This document shows, piece by piece, positions 34,466 to 46,844 of a stretch of DNA of 64,000 bases. Position 1 is the first letter of the stretch. Each line of letters begins with the position of its first letter. A program made the translations under genes and the position numbers. Under the pieces are notes generated by a model, which saw nothing but the letters and a program-made list of their open reading frames with translations, was not told the DNA's origin and ran no database searches. This stretch comes from Mantis religiosa. Lineage: Eukaryota > Arthropoda > Insecta > Mantodea > Mantidae. The stretch spans positions 15,492,306 to 15,556,305 of the forward strand of contig CM060950.1 of the NCBI GenBank assembly GCA_030765055.1. Reading direction: 5' to 3'.

Positions 34466-35200
34466 AAAATGTTTGATAATCAGGATACCACCTCAAGGTA
34501 TGTCACGGTGTGTCTGGTGGTATTTTGATGATCTATCATTATATCTGGTGGCAATAAGTGTTGGAAAATGAGTTTACTACTCCAATGTAACATTTTGCCA
34601 CAGATTTCTAAACTTTTAAGTTTTTTGAGTAGTTTGTACCTCCAAATACAAACATACGCCCCTTTAAGGTCAATAATTATTCCAAGAGTGCCCTGACCAG
34701 GACTTAAAATCTGTTCATTTGTTGAATAGTATTTTCTAAGTTCTGCTTGTTTAGTTCAAATTAGCTAATTGTTCTCCAGAAACCAATTTCATTGGCTGGA
34801 AATCTCTTTTCCATGAGATTTGCTAATGTTGTAAATGCCATTGGATAATAACTTGAAAAACTACCTGCATGTTTGCTTGCTTTCAAACTAGGTACTGAAT
34901 ATTCCTTTCTTCCATTCATCTGGTATCTTTGTATTCTATAACAAGTTACAGAGATTTAGGAGTCTAATTTTCCTTTTCATTCTAGATGATTGATGAATCC
35001 TGCATGTGTATTATCAGGACATTGAGAACTTTTTATTTGAAGTTATTATTTACAATTTTAAACTCTTCAATATTGTATTCCTTATTAAATATACGATATT
35101 CAAGTTTAATTGTTGATTTTATATATTTTAATGCGTTTCTGCAACATTTTTGTTCATTTTTAGTATAAGCTAATAATTTTAGGTGTTAGGGTAGGATATA
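34466..35200 (-). pseudogene. LINE reverse transcriptase remnant (C of second half-unit, copy 2)
   Basis: Partner of 15571-16305, nearly identical. Motif blocks A-Y-x-C-I-W-R-Y-K-L-L and S-T-N-E-Q-I-L are in broken frames. Confidence 0.8.
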
Positions 35201-35261
35201 TTAAATATATTAACTATTATATTGGCATTTGTAATTATATGTGTTTGGACGAAGTTAGTAA

Positions 35262-36380
35262 CATTGACGTCAAAATGAATCTCAAAAAGTATTTGTAGTT
35301 GGTTTATTGATACTCGTCACTTACTGTTTCATATCAATGACAGACTAGTTTCAAAGGCAATCGTCTCCATTTTCAATCTGTTTTCCACTGGCATCTGTTG
35401 TTGTCTGTTCCTTCTCTGGAGGTGGAACTATGAACTTTTTTGTCAAGTTATATTCTGGTGGGATTTCAAAGTTCATTACGTGATCCTTTTTTTCCATTTG
35501 AATATGTTCTCCCATGTTGTCAATATATTTTGGTTTATCACTCCTTTTAATAATTTTGTATTTGGTTCAATGTCATGACTTTCATTCCAAAAATCTGCTG
35601 ACTTATCTTCTGTTCCATTCTGATGTTTATAAAGTGCACTTTGACTCTGGTTTTTAGATTTCCTTTAGTTTGACCTATGTAGCATTTTTTACAATTCTGA
35701 TAACGTATTTGGTATATTCCAGATCAATTAACTGATAGGATTTCATCTTTAGTTTTTGAATTTAGCAATTTTAAAATTGAGTGTCTATTAGTAGGTGCCA
35801 AGGTGATATTTTGTTCCTTGAACATCTTTTTAAATTTATTAAATGCTTTTGGGTGACATGTTAAGGAACTGAATATGCTGTTGCTTTCTTGTTCTTTTGT
35901 AAATGTGGTTGCTTCCTTAATGGTTTTCTTTAGTTTAGCTTTTCAAATTTTCTTCAAAACCAAACTATTGTTGTAACCATTTTCTCCTGCTATGTGTAGT
36001 ATTGCTTTTTGTTCTTTGAAATATTCTTCTTTTTCCATGGGCATGTTGACTAATCTGTGTGTAAGGATGTTTATGTCAATGGACAACTCTCTTTCTTGGA
36101 TCTAAATATCATCAGGAACAACACGAAAATAAAATTTTGAATTTACAGGAAACCAACACATTCAGAAAATTATATAAAAATAATAACCACAACCCAATTA
36201 CACATATACATGCAATAATAAACAGCGTTACACACTTTTACAACTTTCTCTTATTTTTCAACTTTAAACTTTTTCAATAGAAATACACAATGTATTTCTG
36301 TTTCTATCCATTAGAAATACAATTGTACAATTTGCATCCAAAACTTACCAAAAAATTAGGAAATACATTTTGGGAAAATT
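35262..36380. pseudogene. Penelope-like element with inverted junction (copy 2)
   Basis: Partner of 16370-17480. The GIY-YIG block is on the minus strand at about 35670-35730. The RT block with F-L-D-L-N and I-Y-R-K-P-T-H is on the plus strand from about 36085. The junction between strands is identical in both copies. Confidence 0.85.
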
Positions 36381-36619
36381 TTGAAAGCAATTTATTTGCT
36401 TATCTTTGCCTGCAAAGCGTATGAATATCGTTAAATGCTTTTCACGGCTATACTTGTACCACACCCCTTTCGGCAGATTCCATCACAAAGATGGATGACG
36501 AAACTTGGCAGCGAGAAATCAATACCAGCTTTCGGGTGTCTCGCAGACAATGCATTGCTTAAAGTGTTTATGAAGAATAATATGACGTTGTGTCGGTAAA
36601 TATGTGCCTGGCATATTGG

Positions 36620-38112
36620 TTATCATTTTCATTATATATAAGTTTGTGTTTTTGGTTTCTATTACACTTTTGGTTTATATAAAGCCCATATGTTATGTTA
36701 ATTTTTTTTTAATTTTTCACTATGTCCATATTTAAAATGCAGCTTATCCTCTGCATCCAGTTACACAAACAACGGTACATATTGGTGATCCTGTTGAATC
36801 AACATATTTTGATTCTGGAGTGCTTTCTGCGTTTGGGCTCACCTTTCACGGTATTAGAATTGCTGGCTTGGAAAGGCTACGTATGTGGGCCAAGATAAAT
36901 GAGGCACATTTCAGAACTGCCGTAGGGATAATTAGCAAGTGTGGTTCGCTTTGTAGGATGGCGTTGTTGGTGCGGATATCGACGGATACAGTTTTACGTA
37001 CGGATAGCTTTTGCAGGGTTTGGAGATATTACAGTGTGGTATTGGAGGTGTTGGCTAGGACCACACAGGCGTGCAGGACCACCGAAAGGGTGAAATATTT
37101 GTGCAGGACTAACTTCGAACGTAGCTTTAGCTGTTTGTTCGTGAATATGGGGCCGCAGGAGCCGCTCTTTGCTGGCGTCATTTTTAAGTGGGTGGACGAG
37201 AGCATCCTGTGTGTCCGTGTAATGCGGAGTCATTTGAACTGCTAACGATATTGCAATCTTAGCCAGCACCGTGGAATACAATGCAAATTGTGATATCGCC
37301 TTGAAAAATGCATCAGCTGATATTTGTTTACATCGGTTTTTATTTTCCAGTCATGAAGTCCAGAAAGGAAGTGGTCAATTATACCTTTCTGCAATCTTGA
37401 ATCGAGCATTTTTATGTTGGTTGTATATTACAGTATCGTCGCCATACATATATGAACAAGTCATTTACAAACAATATATAGAATGGCGGTGCATGATAAC
37501 CGTGAATGGTACGCCAGCCTCAGTGAATCTCTCCCGGGGAGATGTGCCCTCAACATGGACGCAGAAGCGCCGATTTTCTACGAAATTATGCAGCAGCGGT
37601 AGAGAATTTCGAAGGCGAGGACTCTCACGGTGCAGTTTATAAACAAGTCCGTTATGCCACAACCGAACAAGTGCTGCTTCTACGTCAGAAGTAGCTCCAA
37701 AGCTTAAGACCCATTATCAAATGTTCTGTCCCGTCATCAGCTAATTTTGAAACTTCCTATTATTTTCAATGTCTTTTTCGGAAGCCAAGTTGTTAATTTG
37801 AAAGGTCCTCAAGCACAGCAGCTTGTTTTAGAAGTCGAAAGAGTTATACCTTTCGAGCAATTTACCAACAATAGAGAAGAGGCTAATGGATAATAACGAT
37901 TAGTTTGGCTGGTGCTTTTGCCGTGCTTCAGGAACATTATTACTTAGGCCCCTTTAGCCAAGTGTTGCGGAAGTTGTTTTACTACAAACAGACGTTGAAT
38001 ATCTTGGGTGAATTTTAAGATGGCTGGTGTAATCAGCTGGTCTAGAGCGTCATATGCCGATATTAGCAGGGTGTCAGGGCCCCCGACTCCTAGTCGGATG
38101 GCACACCACTCA
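36620..38112 (-). pseudogene. Jockey-like LINE RT remnant (A, third copy)
   Basis: Continuous across the end of duplication copy 2. Minus-strand 37662-37465 is open with WHNGLVYKLH and an N-F-V-E-N-R-R block ending GVP. 37281-36994 covers the thumb-like part in a disturbed frame. The Harbinger element at 38113 interrupts its right end. Confidence 0.75.
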
Positions 38113-38184
38113 TGCCCGATTTCACCAACAAATGTTAAGACTTAACACGAGTTTAGCAATAGTTAAATAAAAAATTGCAATACG

Positions 38185-38431
38185 TGAAATGTAATGTGTA
38201 GTGTTTAACGCCCGCTTTTACTACATACGGCACCGCAGGCGGTGACACTGATACATGAGATGAAGATAGAGCACCGGTGGAATGAGATGGCTGGGGAAAC
38301 CGTAGGTCCCAGAGAAAACCCGCCCCAGCGCCGTGTTGTCCACCACAAACCTCACTTTGCGGTCGCCTGGGGTCGAACCCGGGCTGCCTTGGTGAGAGCC
38401 AAGCAGTCTAACCACTGAGCCACTGCGCGGC
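38185..38431 (-). repeat. tRNA-derived SINE (family H) nested in Harbinger
   Basis: The minus strand starts GCCGCGCAGTGGCTCAGTGG (A box) followed by GGGTTCGAACCCC (B box), a clear tRNA-like head, and ends in a phrase including GCGTTAAACACTACAC. Possible short duplication AAAAATT on both sides. A second copy is at 59985-60234. Confidence 0.85.
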
Positions 38432-38611
38432 AACAAAAATTACATTTCACCAACAAGTGTTAGCGTAACACTCGTGTTAAATCTCATGTTAAACTAACAA
38501 GCCGAATTTCTGATGTTAAGTCCTTAACAATTGTAAATAGTCAAGATAGCGAGCATGAACTCAGCTGTTGATGTCGATTTGCTATATTTAAGACCGTCTA
38601 AATGGCATTCA

Positions 38612-38810
38612 TAATAGAGTACGGTCTATGAGGAGAAATGATTTTGAGGAACTATCCGAAGAAATTTTTTTACGGAGCTATGTACTGTCGAAACATGTTG
38701 CCATGAAGGTTACTGCGGAAGTACAAGAGAGGTTAGAACATGCATAGAAAGGAATATGGCGATCTTGTCTTTGCTTCAAGTATTAATAACCTTGCGAATT
38801 TGTAATTCAC
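38612..38810 (+). pseudogene. HARBI1-like transposase N-terminal fragment
   Basis: The plus strand reads FEELSEEIFLRSYVLSKHV and Q-E-R-L-E-H-A. After a stop and frame change comes R-N-M-A-I-L-S-L-L-Q-V-L-I-T-L-R. This is the pattern at the start of Harbinger nucleases (F-x-x-Y-R-L-S-K, then L-Q-V-L-x-T-L-R-F). The DDE catalytic part is missing, so it cannot be active. Confidence 0.75.
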
Positions 38811-38855
38811 TGAATTATGCGTATAATACACTGCACACCTCCCGTCTTGAAACTT

Positions 38856-39130
38856 TTAAGGCACTTGTCCTTCGCACCTCGTTTTAAATTTACGTAATAC
38901 TGACAAGTTGTTTGGTGCTTGTAGTAGTGACACATGCATTTGAATTAAATTCGTTTCCAATATTTTCCCCGCCACATCTTTCTCTTTTACATTCACCGCA
39001 TCCGTCCTCTTATTTTCCACGATATCCTTACACTTCGTCACCAATTCAATTAACAATTCTTTCTCCGTCGATGAGAAATTTGTCTCACGGCTTTATCTAT
39101 GATTTTGTTCATCTGCCATTTGTGCAGACG
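38856..39130 (-). pseudogene. Harbinger Myb/SANT-like protein fragment
   Basis: The open part 39056-38856 reads LIELVTKCKDIVENKRTDAV and then V-K-E-K-D-V-A-G-K, matching the first helices of Myb/SANT-like DNA-binding proteins carried by Harbinger elements. A frame change follows after I-L-E. Upstream, to about 39130, the frame can be followed in part. In intact elements this protein helps the transposase enter the nucleus and bind the ends. Confidence 0.75.
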
Positions 39131-40329
39131 AAAATGAAAACACAAGCGCATCGCAGTACGTTCAGAAAATAATACGACTCATCCATAACCTTCTCTAGCT
39201 GTGATATTTACAAGTTTCTCGGCGTTAACACAGGTTTGTTAACTTTTCAGAAAACAGGTTGGTGAAATGCAAGAAGTTTAACATTAGTTTTAGCGCTGCG
39301 GCAATTGTTACGTTACATTTGTTAACGTCGATTTTAATATCTGTTGGTGAAATCGGGCATCAAAGTGCTAAAGGACAGCAAGAGGTATAGTTGTCAGAGA
39401 TCGTGATTTTCACCGAATTAGGTCTACCGTACTGCACTGTCGGATGATTCCATGAGGCAATGGGTGACGCAACTAGGCAACAGGAAATCAATTACGGCCT
39501 TGGGGTGTGTCTCGCAGAAAATGAGAGTGCGAATACGACATTTAATAACGCAAAAAGGCATATTTTGCTGAGGACTTCAAAATATTACATCCAACTCTAC
39601 TATTGTAGGATAAAGGACAACATTTGTCACAGAAGCGACTTAGCTAGACCTAAATATGTAAAACTGTCTTGCAAATATTATATTTGAAGACGAGAAATAC
39701 AAAATGTGTGTTCCGATGTCCTCACATAGAATGTGCAATACAAGACAGGCAGCGTTAAAAATATTCTACAAGAAATAATAATAAGAAATAATGGAAATTT
39801 AGATGAAACATTACTATGGAATTTTTTAGGGAATTGTGTAGCTTTTGTATCTGATATTTACGTGGCATATGAATTAGATAAGCAAATAAAGTGTAGATAA
39901 GTTAAACTTAATTAATTATAAATCAATTGTGCTAATGAATTAATGAATACCACTTGTTAGTTTTACTTCAAAAACAATATGACATCTACATTTAACTCGT
40001 TCTAATAATTATTAGTACAGCAGGCAGATCAACATTTTTAATCTATTAACCATGTTACTTTAATCGATTAATATATCGATTAATTGAGATATTATCTGTT
40101 CAAAAATTAGATGTCAGTATTATATAAAGTACTTAATACTCTCTATATTTAATTATTTGTGAAACTTCTAAATATTTAGATTTAAATCTTGTTTTGCATC
40201 AAGTGTACATGCTTTATATATGTATTGCATTAGTTCTACAATATTTTTGTAAGTAATTATTTAGTAGCGTATAGTATGAATCTGACAAGCAAATAATAGT
40301 TTACATGAAGACTCAGTCACTATTGTTTC

Positions 40330-42290
40330 ATCCATGATTTTAAACATCTAAGTGCACTCACATGGTTTCAGTTATGTTTTGCTCTTCGTTTGGTGACAAT
40401 ATTTCCTGCGTCACTGACACACGTTCACAGAGAACCGATGTAGCTGGTATATATATAATTTCTTCGCTACGGATGAATTATTTTTTTTCTTTATTTTTAC
40501 GTCCTCCAACGTTAAGGTATGTCGGACGGTGATTGAAATGGGTGAAATGATGCTCAAATGTTTCCAGGATCCATGGAGCTTAGAGATACCCGACATTCGT
40601 CTTTGAAGATAAGGGAAAAACCCGGAAAAAACCTTATCCAGGTAACTCACCCTGACCGAGATTCCAACTTGGGACCTCTTGAACGGGAGTCAGATATGCT
40701 ACCATCTACGCTACTGAGGCGAGCTTGGATGAAATGGAGTAAAGAATTTTCTACTGAATAGAATTTGTCTTCCACCACTGAAGAGGTTTTGCGAAGTCGT
40801 CATCCAGTTCATCCAAAGACTTTTAGATGTATATTTCTGTAGCAAGTGTTGTTAATAGGGTGGTTTCCACGACATCATCATTGTCATTAAAAATCAGTTT
40901 TCTGTTCTGCAGGTTTACTTCTGTCGTAGGTTTCGTGCTTACCACAAATTTTTCTGAAAGTTTTTTCCATACTAATTCTCTTGTGCCTCTTGGAAGATAT
41001 TTCAAGGATTTGAATCTCGGATCGAGAGATGTAATTCTTGGTACATTTCTAATTTAGGCCAGTTATTATTTCTTTCTGGTAAATCTCCAACAAGAGTAGT
41101 TTTGAGTCTGATCACATACAGAGAATCTGAATCAGCGACTTAGAGACTTAACCTTACCTAAGTCATTGTAGGTAGCACAACACTTGCTGTGACGTATTTA
41201 GTTCCCCCAAGAAAACCAGAAACATCCAGGCAAGGTTTCAGACATTCAAACATTCTTTGTGTTATTTCCCATTTGATTTCAGTTAATGGAATAATATTTG
41301 AGGGTTAGGTATCTAATATGTCAACTGCCTTCTTAGCTTTGAGGAGACTTTCAAACATAATACAAGTACTGTTCCATCAGGTTACTATATCTTGTTTTAA
41401 TTTTATCTGTAGAATATTAAGATCGCTCAACTTTTCAGACAGTTCATTTTCTAGGTACGGACTCTGTTTAAAGTGGCTCTCTATTTTTCTGCATTTACTA
41501 AGGATATCTATAGAAGCACTTTTAATCGCCTTATTGAAATTTAATTGTCAAGTATGAGCAGAGCACCTAATATTGTCATATGTTGAGTACTCAATACCAC
41601 GTACAATATTCCTAGCATTGTCTGTAAAAAGTGCAATGTCTCTATTTTGCAAGTTCTAATCATTTACAACCTGTTCGAACTGATTAGTACAAGGGATTGC
41701 ACTGTGCTTTTCAGTTACGTTTTTCACTTGCAACGTTGCACTGCAGAACTCCCAGTTAGAATCAATCCAGTGGACAGTAACTCCTAAATAGCTTTGATTC
41801 ACTATGGAAGTCCAGAAATCCCCTGTAAAGCTAAAATATTCCACATACTTTAATGTGCCCAATAGCTTAGATCTTTATATAAGATATAACTTGTCAGTTC
41901 GTCTACTTACAACATCTTTTGATGGAAAATTATGCGACCTGTTTCCAATGGCTACTGTTAAAACTATTTTTAGCTCTTCATCTGAAACAATATGGATAGG
42001 TCGGATATCCTTTACTATCCATTTTACAATTTTATTTGTTAATTCAGCTTCCTTGATGGCAGAAGTTGGTTTGGCTATGAAATTACTTACATTGGACTGC
42101 GATGCCTGAGGAACAGTTGGAGATGACTCGTTAACACCTTCAAATAGAAGGGTGTGTTTAAAATATCAATTCAAACTACTAGCACTGCCACTATAACTAA
42201 ATGATTTCCCCAAAATTTTAGAAAATACCTTTTTCTGTCAGACATTTTTACCAGAAACATTTAGCTAAAATCCAAATCGTATATCCAGTT
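40330..42290 (-). pseudogene. hAT transposase remnant (third copy)
   Basis: More complete in the middle than the other copies: 41862-41656 is open with FTGDFWTS and SYLGVTVHWIDSNWEFCSAT, then QFEQVVND. The C-terminal end is interrupted by a family P SINE at 40478-40727. The N-terminal TAPQAAQ-type and W-I-V-K-D stretches are at about 42130-42000 in broken form. Segment 42793-42993 appears to preserve a terminal part lost in copies 1 and 2. Confidence 0.85.
40478..40727 (-). repeat. tRNA-derived SINE (family P) within hAT
   Basis: About 250 bp between GGATGAA at 40471-40477 and 40728-40734. The plus strand shows IREKPGKNLIQVTHPDRDSN, the same signature as at 7326. Copies 1 and 2 lack it (near 2693), so it is specific to the third copy. 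Confidence 0.85.
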
Positions 42291-42792
42291 TCCCTCGCAA
42301 ATTTTCACATGCCATAATTTTAATTGCACTTAGCAAAAAACATTTATATTTATTTTAACTTTTTTAACACAAAAGTTTCACTCACTGTCACGGACTCAGA
42401 AACATTACTGGCTTACTGCAGTTTACAGCAAAGTTACGCCATCAGCAGCCATAAAAAGAGGCATCAGCTATTGTTTCCATAGGTGCATAAGAGAAGTGTT
42501 CAGTTCAAGGTTGTACAGCTTAGTTTATGCTAGCAAGCGATAAATAATCAGTTGTATACGATATGTTGTCACACACAAGCTGTAAGGAAAGAAACCTCTC
42601 GGTCAGCATTTATATGTATTTATGTACCTCTTAGAATATTTCCCAACAGAAGTGCTATTTAGACTCTCTCGGTGTTCACAGTGATTTCTTTTAGCTATCA
42701 GGAGTTTTAATATGTCAAAGCTCAGATAACATTACGTATTTAGTGAAAGTTTGATGCGTTGGAAAGGCCGTTTAGGTTGGAAGCAATACATC

Positions 42793-42993
42793 AAAACAAA
42801 GAGGGCCAAATTTGGCTAAAAGAGTTTTGATTAATATATATTGCAATGGATTAATTATAATTGACTCGATTATTCAGTTTAAATTATTTAATCTTTAATA
42901 TAACATAAAAAATTAATCGATTAATAGGTTCGGTAACCAATTAAATCACCCAGCACTATTAATTAGCCACAAAAATTAGTGCCGCTCTAACTA
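42793..42993. repeat. Segment retained only in third copy, likely hAT terminal sequence
   Basis: About 200 bases lie between parts that are directly joined in copies 1 and 2 (near 4690). Its reverse complement contains TAATTAATAGTGCTG and AATCGATTAAT. These phrases also occur, in the opposite sense, near 2340-2410 and 40000-40085, so it may be the missing right terminus of the hAT element. Confidence 0.5.
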
Positions 42994-43286
42994 CTTCATG
43001 GATCTATTTGTGGAAATAGTTTAGTTATGAATTACTTATATAAGAGAATACTATAGGCTTAAGCAATATTGAAATCATGTAAGAGATAGGCGCTAGGAGT
43101 TGCTTTACACATTTCATTCCATTGGCAAAGCAACAGACACAGTAAACAGCAAATAATGAATTTCTATTTGAAGAAAGTATAAACATTTGACAATTCAAAT
43201 CAGAAACAAGAATATCTCAAAGAGTGTTATCTCTAAAACTAAATTGTTTTAATAAATCCTGTGTTTTCATGACAATTACAACATTG

Positions 43287-43563
43287 GAAGTTAATTGTAC
43301 CTAATAGTGGTCCGAACTGTAAATCCCGGGCCTTAAAGTACTTACAGCATAGCAAGTCGTCATTAAGGTAGTTGTCTCATGTGTTTATGAGAACTCCTAG
43401 TTGTTTACCGGGAGAAACACGAGTCAGTTGGAGAATTTAGTGTCATTTTGGCATGTTGGCCATAGTAGCTCAATAGTTAGAGCGGCTGGACGGAAACCAG
43501 AAGATCCGAGGTTCAAATTCCGGCTATGGCATTGAATTTTTCAGTATCACTCTACCCTTTCAT
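43287..43563 (+). repeat. Family T SINE, longest copy (277 bp), 13-bp target duplication
   Basis: Flanked by AATTACAACATTG (43274-43286 and 43564-43576); copies 1 and 2 lack the insertion near 4977. A 172-bp leader comes first, then a tRNA-like body at 43459-43530 with seven matched acceptor pairs (GCCATAG with CTATGGC) and a 4-pair anticodon stem, then 33 bases to the end. The T stem is poor and base 33 is not T, so it is not a working tRNA. No poly(A) tail is present. Confidence 0.85.
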
Positions 43564-44629
43564 AATTACAACATTGTTTAGGAAATTTTAGTTTTGATTT
43601 AAGATGTACCAGTTATGGAAAATACATCCAATTGAAATCTACTTCAGATGCTCGTTCAGTTGCCTTGATAATATCTTAAAAACGTTAGAAGTTACTTTAA
43701 AAATTTTCTTCAACATAATTGTGTGGTTTATGCTTTCTCTCTGTGTTTTAAGAGCAAAAACCCAAAGACAAAAATGCTCAGATAAATACCAACCTGGATG
43801 TTAAAGTTGAAGGTCTTTTAAGTAAGCAACAAGTAAATCTTCCATTACATCTCACCATCCCAATCATCGTTTACATGGACAAGTATTAAGTTTGAAAAGT
43901 ATTTATCTTCTCAAAGGTAAATACTAAAACAGAAACTTTAAACTAAAACACAATTTCCTAAACAATGATATGGTTATCATTAAAACACAGAATTTATTAG
44001 AAGATATTTAGTTTTAGCTCTTTGAGCTACCTATCCTTTTTTGCAATTTGAATTTTCAGATAGTTACACTTTGTTCAAATAGGAAATTGCTATTGGTTTT
44101 GTGTTGTGTCCTGGCCATGCCACAAACATTTATCGTGATAACATTAAGTAGACAGAAGAACAGGGATTATAATTATTAGAGCAAATAATGAAAGTCATAT
44201 GAATGTAGATGTCAACTTTTGTTTAAAGGACAGCTGACAAATGATCTTGAAGAGCCCAATTGATTTATAATTAATTAAATTCAACTTATGAATAGCTTAT
44301 ATACTTACATAATTTATCTGTTACATAAATATTAGATAGAAGGGTTAAGTTTAAGCTGAAACTGTCAATGTAAATATGGAGCCATTCATTGTCAAGGTAT
44401 CATTAATTTATTATTTCTAGTCCCATTTGTTTCAAGACATATGAAGATGTTTCAGATTTTGTAAATTCATCACATAAGTGTACATAGTGTTCAATATCAA
44501 GCAGTTCTAACGTGTTGATGCTTGTTTGTAAGTTTTCTTGTAAGTAAAGAAGCTTAATTTTTGTTTGATGTTTTCGTCTTCACTAAGAAAACTTTGTTCA
44601 GTTTTGAAGTTTACCTGTGATTTTCTTTT

Positions 44630-45830
44630 TTTACAGTCATTATAAAGTAGCCTGATTAATTTGTCATATTGTATAATCACTGTTTTTCATTGTCAACATC
44701 AAGTCTTAGATTACTTGTTAACATTTGTGGAGCACGCACTGGAGTAATTTGGCAGTTCCAGCTATTAAACAAAGAATTTGATTTTGCAGAATATCAATTT
44801 ACTCTATATTTGCAGTAAGATCTCTTTACAAATTTTTAAGTGTTGGTTAAATATATGTCATGTAAAATCATGTAAATTTTGTGTAGTGCTGCTCTATTTC
44901 CTGCCTGCCAGTATCTTAATAGTGGTAACTTTTCCCAGTCTTTTTGCATATATTATCAATGTGTTTTTTGCAAGCTGATTTTGTATTAAAAACAATAGTT
45001 CATATTTCGTTTTCTCTTTATTAAATTCCATGAAATTATTGGAAATCCAATTTTATAATATTATCAAAGATAGTTGTTCTAAATTTATTTTCTCTTGACT
45101 TTACCTTTCGGTTTAGAATTTATAACACTACTTCATCCACAACCATTGAGACTTTTGATTGCATCTTTTGTAATTGTAATGCAGGAATATAGTTACAGAT
45201 ATTAAAATGTTTGATATTAAGGAAACTACCTCGAGGTATGCCACGGTGTGTCTGGTGGTATTTTGATAATTTATCCTTATATTTGTTGGCAATAGGTGTT
45301 GAAAAATGAGTTTACTGCTCCAATGTAACATTTTGCCATGTATTCCTAAAATTTTATGTTTATTGAGTAATTTGTACCTCCAAACACAATCATAAGCTCC
45401 CTGAAAATCAATAAATAATACAAGAGTGCCCTTCAATGCCTCTTAATGCCTTGACTAAGACTTAAACTCTGTTGATTTGTTGAACGGTATTTTCTAAGTC
45501 CTGCTTCTTTAGTAGAAATTAGCTGATTATTTTCAAGAAACCAATTTCATTCGCAGGAAAATTTTACCATGAGATTTGCTAATGTTTTGAATGCCATTGA
45601 ACAATAACTTGAACAACTATCTGCTTGTTTCCTTGATTTTCAAATAGGTATTATTATTCCTTTCTTCCATTCATGTGGTCCGTTTGTATTCTATAACAAG
45701 TTACAGAGATTTTGAAGTCCTTAATTTTCCTTTTCATCCTAGATGATTGATGAATCCTGTATGTGTATTATCAGGATATTGAGAACTTTTTATTTGAAGT
45801 TATTATTTACAATTTTAAACTCTTCAATAA
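44630..45830 (-). pseudogene. LINE reverse transcriptase remnant (C, third copy)
   Basis: The open part 45436-45128 reads VLFIDFQGAYDCVWRYKLL and then K-I-L-G-I-H-G-K-M, the first catalytic block of a LINE RT with its Asp retained. It then loses frame before the Y-A-D-D region, which corresponds to about 45115. Equivalent to 5950-7316. No endonuclease or RNase H is attached. Confidence 0.85.
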
Positions 45831-46844
45831 ATAAAAGGTATTTTAGGATTGCCTTTCTTGTTTTCTTTGTTTTATAAAATCAGTATGCTTTTGTGTACAG
45901 TTTCTATGGACCAAGCTCTGCATAAAATAATTAAGATGTTCTCTTTTAGTGCTGTAAATTTCATTTTTGAACTAAGCACTTAATTTCCTCCAATTTTGTA
46001 ATTTTTTTGGATCTATAGAGTCTCTTGCTATGGAACAAGTAACAAACAGTGGAATGCCACCCGACTATAATTTAATGAAGAAGTTCATAATTCTACCACC
46101 GGAGAGAACGCAGCAGACAACAACAAACACAACAACAGATGATAATCAGAGCTCCCATTTTAAAAATGGAAGCAACAGCTACAGAAACTAGTCCCTCAAA
46201 AGAATAAAAATCTAAGTGCCGGAGTGTCAAACATCACTATAAAGATCTTTTGTAATTCATATAATTAAAGCAAACTTCTCCTTGAACAGTTTTCTAACCT
46301 ATGTGCTTAAATGGTTACTGCGCTGAGCACCAGTTTTCAATTTTATGCAATCCATATTTATGAGTTGTTTAACTTTAGCTACCTACATACCTTAAATTGG
46401 TGCTGTCTTACATACAATAGCTGATACCGCAGCTGATAGAGATACTTTTATAAGAATGTATACATTCCTTACCTCCTTCTTGGAGACTTACGGCTGAGCT
46501 TTCGCACTGAATACTGATGTTCTAGCGGAGGTGTTGTTGGCAATGCTTGTGTTTTTGTTAGGAATACTACTTGCAACTCCCTCTTTGGTGTTGGTCATGG
46601 AGGTGTGGCTCTTCGAATAACTTAAGCCAGTTTTATCTGACTGGTGGAAGAGAATGGATAAAAGGTTGCCTGAGAAGAGAACAAATCAGTAATTTGTAAG
46701 AATTGTTAATTATTTAGATGTAAGTGCATGACGCTTACAATGCTGTGTATTACATTCATTTGCATGTGGCCAGTTTGAACTACATATTTTAAGAAAATTG
46801 AACTTGCAACTAAAAAAGTAGTTATTTATCAAATTACATAATAT

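Larger units (their letters stand above)
18090..36978. repeat. Tandem segmental duplication, copy 2
   Basis: Second copy of the 18.9-kb block. Its first 680 bases (18090-18768) repeat 17016-17700, because the unit begins in Penelope-like sequence just before an A segment. At about 36978 the block passes without a break into a third, older A segment, so this is the original right flank. Differences from copy 1 are a 147-bp insertion with target duplication (24188-24334), 14 bases near 24895 that copy 1 lacks, a longer AT/GT repeat (28536-28613), and a 92-bp deletion in an RNase H reading frame (near 34218). Private indels in both copies argue against an assembly duplicate. Confidence 0.93.
38113..39359. 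mobile_element. PIF/Harbinger element, 1247 bp, 18-bp TIRs, TCA duplication
   Basis: Both ends carry the 18-bp terminal inverted repeat TGCCCGATTTCACCAACA. TCA occurs at 38110-38112 and 39360-39362, and the empty site (CACTCAAAGTGCTA) is seen in other copies near 11709. Three-base duplications are typical of PIF/Harbinger. Inside are the start of a HARBI1-like transposase on the plus strand and a Myb/SANT-like gene on the minus strand, the usual two-gene content. The transposase is cut short, so the element is an internally deleted derivative. A SINE (38185-38431) is nested in it. Confidence 0.92.

Noticed and set aside
1..36978. Assembly artefact as the explanation for the two 18.9-kb copies
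   Set aside because: The copies differ by private insertions with target duplications, a 92-bp deletion and many substitutions, which haplotype or assembly duplication would not easily give in direct tandem. Uncollapsed haplotypes remain a small possibility that only reads can settle.
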